From: JAXMBN01 sp046349875
Lineage (GTDB): Bacteria; Planctomycetota; Planctomycetia; Pirellulales; Pirellulaceae
Direction: 5' to 3'
Assembly: GCA_046349875.1 (NCBI GenBank)
Contig: JAXMBN010000051.1
Span: forward strand, 1 to 35,715
Length of the DNA: 35,715 nt
In this document: piece after piece, positions 8,255-15,510 of the stretch
Layout of the letters: every line of letters starts with the position of its first letter
Numbering within the stretch: the stretch's first letter is position 1
Notes under the pieces: generated by a model
Databases searched by the model: none
The model's input: only the letters and a program-made list of their open reading frames with translations
Told to the model about the DNA's origin: nothing
Translations under genes and position numbers: made by a program

Positions 8255-10723
8255 ATGGTCTTTGCTATGTGTCGCTTTGCTCGACAACGATCCGTTTTCA
8301 TTGCTCTTGGAATCCTTGCAGCCATTCTCGGGGCTCATTCGAACCTCCATGCCCAGGAGAAGACTGTCGATTTCGCTCGCGAAATTCGACCCATTCTGGC
8401 TAAACACTGTTATGCCTGCCATGGTCCGGACAAGAAGGAAGGGGGCGTTCGCTTGACCGATTTTGAGTCGGCCACTGCCAATGGCGAGAGCGGTGAAGCG
8501 ACGATCACTCCAGGGAAGCCTGATGCAAGTGAACTTCTGAAACGCATTCGTTCTCAAGAAGACTCCGAGCGAATGCCACCTGAAGGCAAACCTCTCACGG
8601 ATCGCGAGATCGATCTCATTCAAACATGGATCCAAGAAGGAGCCGAGTTCAAACAACACTGGGCCTTTATGCCTCTTGAGCGACCAACCGTCCCATCGCC
8701 CAAGACCTCCGCATGGGCACGTAATCCCATCGACTCTTTTATCCTGCATCGGTTGGAGAAGGCTCGCCTTCAACCCACGCAACCTGCGCAGGCTCGCGAG
8801 CTGATACGGCGAGCCTATTTCAATGCGATTGGCGTTCCTCCGAGCGAAGAAGTCATCGATGCATTTGTTGCCAATCCATCCGATCAGGCCTACGAGCAGA
8901 TGGTGGATGAGCTTTTAGCCAGCCCACAATTTGGAGCCAAATGGGCGCGGCATTGGTTGGATATTGTTCGCTTTGCAGAGACGAACAGTTTCGAACGCGA
9001 TGGCCCCAAACCCAATGCATGGAAGTATCGCGACTACGTCATTCGATCATTCAATGCGGACAAACCCTATTCTGACTTTGTCCGCGAACAACTAGCAGGT
9101 GATGAGCTAGATCAAACCACGCCCGAATCCTTGACAGCCACAGGTTACTATCGACTAGGTATCTGGGATGACGAACCAGCAGATCCGTTGCAGGCTCGCT
9201 TTGACGAATACGATGATATCGTTTCCACCACAGGCCAAGCCATCCTTGGTCTCACGATCAATTGTGCTCGATGCCATGATCACAAGGTCGATCCCATTTC
9301 GCAGAAGGACTATTACCAATTGGTTGCGTTCGTTCGCGATGTGACGAGCTATGGTGATCGAGGAAACGAAAAGCGAAACAACCAGATCGATATGACGCCC
9401 AATTCGCTTGATGATCGCTATACGCAATTGAATCAGCTCATCGAACGAACAGAAAAAGACATGCGCGAACTCGAACAGAAGGGTATCGTGAAGATGTCGG
9501 CCGAGGATCAACGAGCAACCGAAGGTCCTGAACGCGGAAAAGTCATCCGCGAAAAGCTCAAAGACTACCTCGACGAGTCCGATTGGAAACAATGGACATC
9601 CCATCGCGATCAGGTGAAAAAAGCTCGCGAAGAAATGACGAAACTTCCTCCGCGCGTTGCCGTTTTGGGATTGGCTCGTTGCGAAGCGCGTCCACCCAAA
9701 ACGCACGTGCTTGCGCGTGGAAATCCGCAAGCAGAAGGAGATGTCGTAGAGCCTGACTTCCCTAAACTGTTTGAGTCACCCAAGCCAACCATCGCCGAAG
9801 CTTCTGATCAAGCAAAATCTGCAGGGCGTCGCAAAATCCTGGCCGACTGGATGGTTTCCAAAGAAAATCGTTTGACGGCCCGCGTGATCGTCAATCGACT
9901 TTGGCAGCACCATTTCGGACGAGGCATTCAGAAATCAGCCAACAACTTTGGGCAGATGAGTGAGCCTCCTACGCATCCCGAGCTATTGGATTGGCTAGCG
10001 ACAGAGCTTATACGTAACGACTGGAATCTGAAGCCGATCCATCGCATGATCATGCTCTCATCGACCTATCGAATGAGTAGCCATGCTCACGACACAAGTT
10101 CTGAGAATGCCGAGTTGGCGTTTCGCAAAGATCCCTCGAACGATCTTTTTTGGCGATTCAATATGCGACGTTTGAGTGCCGAAGAGATTCGTGATCACGT
10201 TCTCGCGGCCACTGGTAACCTCAACCTCGAATTGTTTGGGCCGAGCATCTATCCCAAGTTGGCCGATGAAGTGAAAGCGAGTCAATCGGTTCCAGGGAAA
10301 GGCTGGTCAAACTCGAGTGAATCGGATTTGAACAAGCGAAGCGTTTACATCCACATCAAGCGATCGTTGATACCACCCGAACTTGCGAACTTCGATTTCC
10401 CCGAAACGGACTCTAGTTGCGAGGGTCGATTTCTGACGACGCAACCTGCTCAGGCACTCGGAATGCTCAACGGGAATTTTATGCAGGAGCAATCCAAGAC
10501 CTGGGCGTCGTATCTATTGAAGACCGTGCCTGGGTCGCTTGAAGATCGATGGGCGTTTGCGATCCGCAAAGCCTGGGGACGCGCTGCTAATGCATCGGAT
10601 ATCGCCGCACTCAAACAACTCCATCAACAACTAAAAACAGCTCACGGACTTCGCGATGAGGAGGCCCTACCATTCGAGTGCCTAGTGATACTCAATGCTA
10701 ATGAGTTTCTCTATCTCGACTGA
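8255..10723 (+). CDS. Secreted DUF1549/DUF1553 cytochrome protein (PSCyt1-PSCyt2 type)
   Basis: An 822-residue exported haem protein of the common planctomycete DUF1549–DUF1553 architecture; biochemical function unproven. A signal peptide (MCRFARQRSVFIALGILAAILGA, ending near LHAQ) precedes a PSCyt1 domain with the haem motif CYACH at 52–56. DUF1549 follows (RNPIDSFILHRLE; ELIRRAYFNAIGVPPSEE; WARHWLDIVRFAETNSFERD) with a second haem motif CARCH near residue 337 in NCARCHDHKVDPISQKDYY. DUF1553 forms the C-terminus (RLTARVIVNRLWQHHFGRGI; MIMLSSTYRMSS; RRLSAEEIRDHVL). Start 8255 (or 8267) is chosen because it yields the signal peptide; the frame is open further up to 7964. Its partner DUF1501 gene starts 89 bp downstream on the same strand and is probably in the same operon. 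Confidence 0.92.
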   Translation: MVFAMCRFARQRSVFIALGILAAILGAHSNLHAQEKTVDFAREIRPILAKHCYACHGPDKKEGGVRLTDFESATANGESGEATITPGKPDASELLKRIRSQEDSERMPPEGKPLTDREIDLIQTWIQEGAEFKQHWAFMPLERPTVPSPKTSAWARNPIDSFILHRLEKARLQPTQPAQARELIRRAYFNAIGVPPSEEVIDAFVANPSDQAYEQMVDELLASPQFGAKWARHWLDIVRFAETNSFERDGPKPNAWKYRDYVIRSFNADKPYSDFVREQLAGDELDQTTPESLTATGYYRLGIWDDEPADPLQARFDEYDDIVSTTGQAILGLTINCARCHDHKVDPISQKDYYQLVAFVRDVTSYGDRGNEKRNNQIDMTPNSLDDRYTQLNQLIERTEKDMRELEQKGIVKMSAEDQRATEGPERGKVIREKLKDYLDESDWKQWTSHRDQVKKAREEMTKLPPRVAVLGLARCEARPPKTHVLARGNPQAEGDVVEPDFPKLFESPKPTIAEASDQAKSAGRRKILADWMVSKENRLTARVIVNRLWQHHFGRGIQKSANNFGQMSEPPTHPELLDWLATELIRNDWNLKPIHRMIMLSSTYRMSSHAHDTSSENAELAFRKDPSNDLFWRFNMRRLSAEEIRDHVLAATGNLNLELFGPSIYPKLADEVKASQSVPGKGWSNSSESDLNKRSVYIHIKRSLIPPELANFDFPETDSSCEGRFLTTQPAQALGMLNGNFMQEQSKTWASYLLKTVPGSLEDRWAFAIRKAWGRAANASDIAALKQLHQQLKTAHGLRDEEALPFECLVILNANEFLYLD

Positions 10724-10812
10724 TGACGCCTCTGTTGAATTGCACCTGTTGATTTGTGAGCCGGGACGATGATTAGTCCCATTGCATCCTATTGCAAATG
10801 AAGGAATGAACC

Positions 10813-12291
10813 ATGACACATCCAGCCAATTCCGGACGTGATGCCTTTTGCCGCCGCACGCGACGACAGTTCATGTGGCAAGCCGGAGCGGGATTCGGTG
10901 CAGTAGCTCTGACAGACATGCTTTCGCGGGAAGGTTTCTTTCAAGGGCAAGCGTTGGCTGCAGATGGCGTAACGCCGTATCGAAATCCATTGGCGGCTAA
11001 GCCACCCCACTTTGCACCAAAGGCAAAGTCGGTCATCTTCCTGTTCATGTACGGCGGTCCAAGCCACATCGACACGTTCGATTACAAGCGGGACATGGTT
11101 GGCATGGATGGCAAGACCGTTACCGTAAAGACCTTTGGTCGAGGTGGTCATCGCAATCAAGGTCGAATCGTTGAGCCTCGATGGAAGTTCAAGCAATACG
11201 GCGAGTGCGGCAAATGGGTATCCGATTTATTCCCGAATGTCGGACAATGCGTCGATGATATTGCCTTCCTTCATTCGATGACGGCCGATTCACCCATCCA
11301 TGGATCTGCCATGTTGATGATGAATTCCGGCAAGATCCTCAGTGGTGCACCATCGATTGGATCATGGGTGAACTATGGGCTAGGTTCCGTCAATGAGAAT
11401 CTGCCTGGCTATGTGGTGATGCTCGATCCAAGTGGTGGTCCGATCAGTGGAGCCAAGAACTGGTCGAGCGGCTTCATGCCTGCCACGTATCAAGGAACGA
11501 TCCTGCGAACGAAAGGGGCTCCAATCCTAGATCTTCAACCTCCTCCAGGTGTGTCGCGCGAATTGCAACGTGACTTGCTAAATTCTCTGAAGTCGATCAA
11601 CGATGAACATCAACATTCACGCGCCGACAACTCCGATCTAGCGGCTCGCATTTCGAGCTACGAGTTAGCCTATAAGATGCAGGAATCGGCACCGGAAGTA
11701 GTCAACTTCGGTGATGAATCGCAAGAGACATTAGATCTCTATGGCGTGAACAATCCTAAGACGGAAGACTTTGGACGACGCTGTTTGCTGGCGCGTCGCT
11801 TGGTGGAACGAGGAGTACGTTTCATTCAGCTTTACTCGGGTGGTAATCACAACGATGCCAACTGGGATGCCCACGGCGATCTCGAGAAGAACCATAACCT
11901 CCATGCCGGAGCCACCGACCTACCAATCGCTGGACTGCTTCGCGATCTCAAGCGTCGAGGACTTCTCGATTCGACTCTTGTAGTTTGGGGTGGTGAATTC
12001 GGCCGACAACCCACGGCCGAGTATGCTACCGGAAGTGGCCGCGATCACAACGCTTACGGATTTACCATGTGGATGGCAGGCGGCGGAATCAAGGGCGGTA
12101 TCAGCGTAGGAACGACCGATGAAATTGGCTCCAAAGCCGTCGATAAGCCGATGCATGTGAAGCACCTCCATGCCACGATCTTGCAACAACTCGGCCTCGA
12201 TCCCAATCGGCTCAGCTATTTCTTCAGCGGCCTCGATCAAAAGCTCGTCGGCGTCGAACACATCGACCCCATTCACGAGATCATCGCCTAA
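10813..12291 (+). CDS. DUF1501 family protein, Tat signal (second copy)
   Basis: A 492-residue DUF1501 protein with a twin-arginine leader (RRTRRQFMWQAGAGFGAVAL). Landmarks: SVIFLFMYGGPSHIDTFDYK (about 74–93), DIAFLHSMTADSPIHGSAML, APSIGSWVNYGLGS, CLLARRLVERGVRFIQLY, and the C-terminal GGEFGRQPTAEYATGSGRDHN motif. The ribosome binding site AAGGA (10801–10805) is 7 nt before the ATG. It follows the DUF1549/1553 gene by 89 bp and forms the usual pair. It belongs to a different subtype from the first copy: longer, with DTFDYKRDMVGMDGK rather than DTFDMKPEAP. The stop codon lies 13 bp before the first repeat of the mobile element. Confidence 0.93.
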   Translation: MTHPANSGRDAFCRRTRRQFMWQAGAGFGAVALTDMLSREGFFQGQALAADGVTPYRNPLAAKPPHFAPKAKSVIFLFMYGGPSHIDTFDYKRDMVGMDGKTVTVKTFGRGGHRNQGRIVEPRWKFKQYGECGKWVSDLFPNVGQCVDDIAFLHSMTADSPIHGSAMLMMNSGKILSGAPSIGSWVNYGLGSVNENLPGYVVMLDPSGGPISGAKNWSSGFMPATYQGTILRTKGAPILDLQPPPGVSRELQRDLLNSLKSINDEHQHSRADNSDLAARISSYELAYKMQESAPEVVNFGDESQETLDLYGVNNPKTEDFGRRCLLARRLVERGVRFIQLYSGGNHNDANWDAHGDLEKNHNLHAGATDLPIAGLLRDLKRRGLLDSTLVVWGGEFGRQPTAEYATGSGRDHNAYGFTMWMAGGGIKGGISVGTTDEIGSKAVDKPMHVKHLHATILQQLGLDPNRLSYFFSGLDQKLVGVEHIDPIHEIIA

Positions 12292-12304
12292 CCCCCTTCC
12301 CCCA

Positions 12305-12406
12305 CACAACGTGCCATCCACCTATTGTTGACGCGCACACAAGGTGTCAGCCACCTACTGTTGATGACGTTGACGCGCGCACAAGGTGTCAGCCACCTTT
12401 TGTTGA
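12305..12406 (+). repeat. Left REP-like repeat cluster (three direct copies)
   Basis: Three direct 27-bp copies start at 12305, 12338 and 12380, at spacings of 33 and 42 bp. They share the pattern CACAA-GTG-CA-CCACCT--TGTTGA. The first is the variant with GTGCCATCCACC, the other two have GTGTCAGCCACC. The AGGTG/CACCT arms around a 5-nt centre form a short stem, as in REP sequences recognised by Y1 transposases. The linkers carry GACGCGCA/GACGCGCG. Confidence 0.85.
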
Positions 12407-12559
12407 TGACGGAATTTGGGTTCGTTTGCAGGTTTTGGGGCCGAAATTGAGCTTAGAGGGCTCATTCGGTTCGGCTTTTGGCTGAGATGGATGCCAGAAG
12501 AAGGCGAAAATGCCTTTCGATGCGAGAGAATGCGCGGACCGCCAGACAGAGTGTCGTTT

Positions 12560-12941
12560 GAGATCGCTTGAAGATGGAGTAGTGGTAGAAAAAACTGCTC
12601 GGTAAAGCAGGCGCGACAGGATCGTTGGCCGCGACTCCAGGCGATGTTGCGGTTCTTGGCTTCCTTTGCAGGTTCACTGGCTTGCCCGCAGCATAGCACT
12701 TCCCAAAGTACTTGGAGAAATCCCACACCAAGTCACACCATCGAACCTTCAATTCCGATTCGCTCAAGAATCGGTTGAAGGTCGTGAATTATCTTGCCAC
12801 GTTTGTCTGGGCGTTTTTGACGACCCGTCCAATCGAGCAGCGTCGGAAATACTCGGCAAGCGTCATCGACAAGAAGCCCTTATCGCTGGCTCGTGTTCCT
12901 CCATGATGTGGCTTGGGACCTACGACATCATGTTCGTTGAG
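12560..12941 (-). pseudogene. Decayed C-terminal domain of the RAYT transposase
   Basis: Downstream of the transposase stop (TAG 12942–12944) the minus strand still encodes recognisable family C-terminal pieces, but in shifting frames. Immediately after the stop, in the same frame: LNEHDVVGPKPHHGGTRASD then KGFLSMTLAEY. After one frame change: LLDWTGRQKRPDKRGKIIHD then LQPILERIGIEGS. After a second: WCDLVWDFSKYFGKCYAAG. After a third: EAKNRNIAWSRGQRSCRACF. The pattern RASDKGFL-MTL-EY, LDWTGRQ, ILERLG, W--LV--F-K-FG is what I recall for the C-terminus of longer planctomycete RAYTs. So this is an eroded coding region rather than a non-coding spacer. The far end near 12560 is approximate. Confidence 0.75.
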
Positions 12942-13826
12942 CTAGCGGCGTAAAGCCCATGCATCCACAGGCCTTAGGCGTGCAGACTTGGCTTTGCTTT
13001 TGGTTCGTTGTTTTTCTTTTGATTTTTTTTCGTTTTCTGTACGAAAGTCGCTTAGACACTTTTGTAATCGAGCAACTTCTTCTTTGTCGCGACACCGCTT
13101 AGCCAACTTGATCTGCTGCAGAATCGTCTTCTCATCGATCCTCGAAGGTTCCAATGCAATCGCTGCAGCGATTCTTTTAGAACCCTTTTGTGCCTTGATG
13201 CGATCATAGGCCGAGGTAAAGGTGGATGCCTCTGGAGTCTTTGCCATGGCGGCTCGCACGGGATTCAAATCGACATACATCGCACATGCCAAGAGTCCCG
13301 CTTCGTCGACAATCTTCTGAGCTTTAAAGCGTCCTTCCCAGAAGCGGCCTGTGCACTTGTCTTCAATGTTGGCTTTGCGAGCAATAGGCTCCGATACTGC
13401 TCGCATGAACCAAGAAATACTCGATAATCGCTTGCGAAGTTCCAGCATTCGCTTGGCATCGGCCATCTCTTTAGCGATCTGCTGTTGCGTTGGTTCACCT
13501 AGGCAATCATCTAATCTTTTCCCAGGGAAAAGCCTCAGCCAACGCTTAGCGACATCTTCATCCGACCACAGTTTTACGATGTCCGGCCGGGTTCGCAGGA
13601 TCGAATGAACGTGATTCGACATGACGGCATAATTGAGCACATCGACGCCGAAGGCGGATGCTAGCAACTCCATCCTAAGCCGAATCCAGCCACGCCGGTG
13701 TTCGAAATCCTTTCCCGACGCCTCATCTTTGCCTGCAAGAAAGGCTCTTCGCACACATCGCTGGACGCAATGAGCGATGGCGACTTCCTCTTGCCCAAAC
13801 ACCGACTCCCGCTTTGGTCGCGCCAT
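12942..13826 (-). CDS. REP-associated tyrosine (IS200-like, Y1) transposase, truncated
   Basis: A 294-residue HUH-family single-strand DNA transposase that would nick and rejoin at the flanking REP-like hairpins. The HUH metal motif is HVH at 72–74 in VMSNHVHSILRT, and the nucleophilic tyrosine is expected at Y184 in CAMYVDLNPVRAAM. In between are the typical ISWFMRAVSEPIARKAN and CTGRFWEGRFKAQ. The catalytic core is complete. The protein ends at an internal TAG after DAWALRR, where relatives continue for about 100 residues; that lost part is still visible in broken frames downstream. A Lys/Arg-rich tail (about 260–290) precedes the stop. The gene lies inside a pair of nested inverted repeats. 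It may be an inactive remnant, or still active if the core suffices. Confidence 0.9.
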   Translation of the reverse strand: MARPKRESVFGQEEVAIAHCVQRCVRRAFLAGKDEASGKDFEHRRGWIRLRMELLASAFGVDVLNYAVMSNHVHSILRTRPDIVKLWSDEDVAKRWLRLFPGKRLDDCLGEPTQQQIAKEMADAKRMLELRKRLSSISWFMRAVSEPIARKANIEDKCTGRFWEGRFKAQKIVDEAGLLACAMYVDLNPVRAAMAKTPEASTFTSAYDRIKAQKGSKRIAAAIALEPSRIDEKTILQQIKLAKRCRDKEEVARLQKCLSDFRTENEKKSKEKQRTKSKAKSARLRPVDAWALRR

Positions 13827-13869
13827 GATTCAACTCCTCCGTTGAATCCTAGCGCGGCAACTTCCAAAG

Positions 13870-13930
13870 TCAACAGTAGGTGGCTGACACCTTGTGTTAG
13901 GCGTCAACAATAGGTGGATGGCACCTTGTG
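13870..13930 (-). repeat. Right REP-like repeat cluster (two copies, inverted relative to the left)
   Basis: Two 27-bp copies at 13870–13896 and 13904–13930 run opposite to the left cluster. The inner one is an exact reverse complement of the copy at 12338–12364; the outer matches the copy at 12305–12331 with one mismatch. The order of variants is mirrored (outer with outer, inner with inner), so the element ends are paired, not random REPs. The outer end lies 2 bp from the stop codon of the DUF6348-like gene. Confidence 0.88.
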
Positions 13931-13932
13931 GG

Positions 13933-14661
13933 TTAGGTGCGGCCGAGGAGGCGGCTCCAAAATGACGGGACTACGAGCTTGGTGGTATCGCCTGAGGTGG
14001 GAATGAACATGAGGAATTGCCTGCATGATTGCAACGACTCTTTGGGAATCGGCCAAGTTTTGGCGACCTCAAGAAGTACGTTACGTCCCTCTGCCCAATC
14101 AAAGTTATCCAAACGGCATGTGGCGTCGACGGATCCATCATTATGACGAACCGCATAAGCTTCGATCCAATGAATTCGATTGGATAGTTTCTTTCGCTCA
14201 AGCGTCTTCAAGAAGCTCGAACTGAAGTGGTTGTACTGCGGTGATGGCTCGGAACTGTCAGAATCCATCCCTCTTCCTACAATTGGCCCGCCCAGAACTC
14301 GAAATCGCTTTTGAAGTACCTCACTCCCTTCATCGACGAAACAAGTATGCTCACCACGCCAACTTGTTAGCACCGGCAAGACTCCCAACCCCCATTGACC
14401 AACCGCGTTTCCAATCGCATCGGCCACGTTTTCACCCAGCCCAACACTGGTCACAATCATCCCCGGCCCAGCAGGTTTCAAAGACGCTTTGAACTCTGAG
14501 ATCAATAACGCCATCTTCGGGTTTTCCATGACTTGCACTTCCTTGACATCGACATAGATGCCGAGCTTTGGAAAATAGCAAAGGCCATGGTTGTCGATCA
14601 CACTCTCCTGATCCTCCGTGGATTTCTTCAACAGCTGAATAGCTAATTCACATCGACTCAT
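13933..14661 (-). CDS. DUF6348-like protein
   Basis: A 242-residue soluble protein with no signal peptide or membrane segment. The middle motif GMIVTSVGLGENVADAIGNA followed by VGQWGLGVLPVL, and the later CRLDNFDWAEGRN and LMFIP, fit what I recall of the DUF6348 family, whose function is unknown. It is 42 bp downstream of the DUF4303-like gene on the same strand, so the two are probably co-transcribed. Its TAA stop lies 2 bp from the end of the mobile element. Such small paired DUF proteins are sometimes immunity-like partners of toxins, but I see no toxin gene here, so no role is assigned. The family name is from memory of the pattern, not from a search. Confidence 0.6.
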   Translation of the reverse strand: MSRCELAIQLLKKSTEDQESVIDNHGLCYFPKLGIYVDVKEVQVMENPKMALLISEFKASLKPAGPGMIVTSVGLGENVADAIGNAVGQWGLGVLPVLTSWRGEHTCFVDEGSEVLQKRFRVLGGPIVGRGMDSDSSEPSPQYNHFSSSFLKTLERKKLSNRIHWIEAYAVRHNDGSVDATCRLDNFDWAEGRNVLLEVAKTWPIPKESLQSCRQFLMFIPTSGDTTKLVVPSFWSRLLGRT

Positions 14662-14703
14662 TTTGCAGCTCCACTCGTTTGCAATCCTAATCGAATCGAG
14701 AAA

Positions 14704-15282
14704 CTACCGATCGGCTGCCGAGTATTCCTTCTTCAGCCGTTTCATGACCTTGGGTGAGTTGATCGACGAAGCCCACCGCAGAAAATCTTCGGCCGAATTA
14801 TCGCCACCCGTATGACAGATGCTGATGACCATTGCGTCGCATTCTTGCTTCGTCCCGAAAGCACCCTCTTTCATCATGCTCTTCAAAGCGGACAATGCAA
14901 TCTTCTCAAGTGATCCATCGTACTCGGGATAGAGCTCCGTCTCTTCCGCAATCTCCAGCAACTGATTGCTGATGCGAAACGCTTTCTCTGGAGACTGGTA
15001 CCAACTCTCTTCTTCCGGTCCAGCCCATCGCATGTCCCTCAGGGCTTTCTCCAAATCACCGTCGAAATCCTCGACACAATCTTCCGCGAATCGCCGAAGG
15101 GATTCTTCAGTTGCAATCGCTGCACCCGCTGCGTAACCTACCGCCGACAATTCCAACAGGAACGCATAGATCGTTTCCTTTGCGTGCTTCTTTCGAAAGC
15201 CTTCCAAGAACGCCGTTGCATCGACAGCCAATGCCGACGCTATTGCTTCCGCCGAGGTCGCACTGGATTTCTTCTTGGCCAC
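14704..15282 (-). CDS. DUF4303-like protein
   Basis: A 192-residue cytoplasmic protein, acidic and mostly helical, without signal peptide. ETIYAFLLELSAVGYAAGAA near residues 37–56 followed by a run to RWAGPEEESWY (about 85–95), and later FGTKQECDAMVISICHTGGD, match the layout of DUF4303 proteins (a YAF--- strand near the start, a W-P-EW-like motif in the middle, a FG----------S---- strand near the end). Molecular function of the family is unknown. It is the first gene of a likely two-gene unit with the DUF6348-like gene; the start codon ATG 15282 is preceded by a weak GGAGTC motif. Family assignment is by pattern, so moderate. Confidence 0.65.
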   Translation of the reverse strand: MAKKKSSATSAEAIASALAVDATAFLEGFRKKHAKETIYAFLLELSAVGYAAGAAIATEESLRRFAEDCVEDFDGDLEKALRDMRWAGPEEESWYQSPEKAFRISNQLLEIAEETELYPEYDGSLEKIALSALKSMMKEGAFGTKQECDAMVISICHTGGDNSAEDFLRWASSINSPKVMKRLKKEYSAADR

Positions 15283-15411
15283 AAGCTTGACTCCTTGGAC
15301 AAGTTACAACATGGTGGCTGATCGTCCCATCTAGCGGACATGATCCCGGCTCATTCTAGCGAAAACATTTATAGGCGAAGGCACGGCGAGCTACTACGGT
15401 TGGCTATCTAC

Positions 15412-15451
15412 CTAAAAAAGAAGCCTCGATCCTTTCAGACCGAAGCTTCTT
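15412..15451 (-). terminator. Rho-independent terminator of the ThuA/haem protein gene
   Basis: On the minus strand an 11-bp stem with one mismatch (AAGAAGCTTCG / CGAGGCTTCTT, complement of 15418–15451, loop about 12 nt) runs directly into a T run (complement of 15414–15419). It lies about 60 bp beyond the stop codon at 15511 and is in the right orientation. Confidence 0.85.
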
Positions 15452-15510
15452 GCAATGGCAGCGATCTTCCCGCTGTTTGGATCAGGGATGGCTTCCCATT
15501 CGAACGACGT

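Larger units (their letters stand above)
12305..13930 (-). mobile_element. RAYT-type IS200-like element bounded by nested inverted REP-like repeats
   Basis: A 1.6-kb element carrying a minus-strand HUH/Y1 transposase. Its outermost 27-bp repeats, 12305–12331 and 13904–13930, are inverted copies matching at 26 of 27 positions. Just inside, 12338–12364 and 13870–13896 are perfect 27-of-27 inverted copies, and a third direct copy lies at 12380–12406. Each copy contains a REP-like hairpin core, AGGTG-TCAGC-CACCT or its variant. The element sits between two genes, 13 bp after the DUF1501 stop and 2 bp from the DUF6348-like stop, so it disrupts neither. The 3′ third of the transposase is degenerate, so the element is probably no longer autonomous. 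Confidence 0.85.

Noticed and set aside
12745..12782. Long hairpin (15-bp stem with a 2-nt bulge) between the transposase and the left repeats
   Set aside because: It lies within the decayed transposase C-terminus, where it would encode LQPILERIGIEG; the palindrome arises from codons of that conserved block, so a separate recognition or RNA role is not supported.
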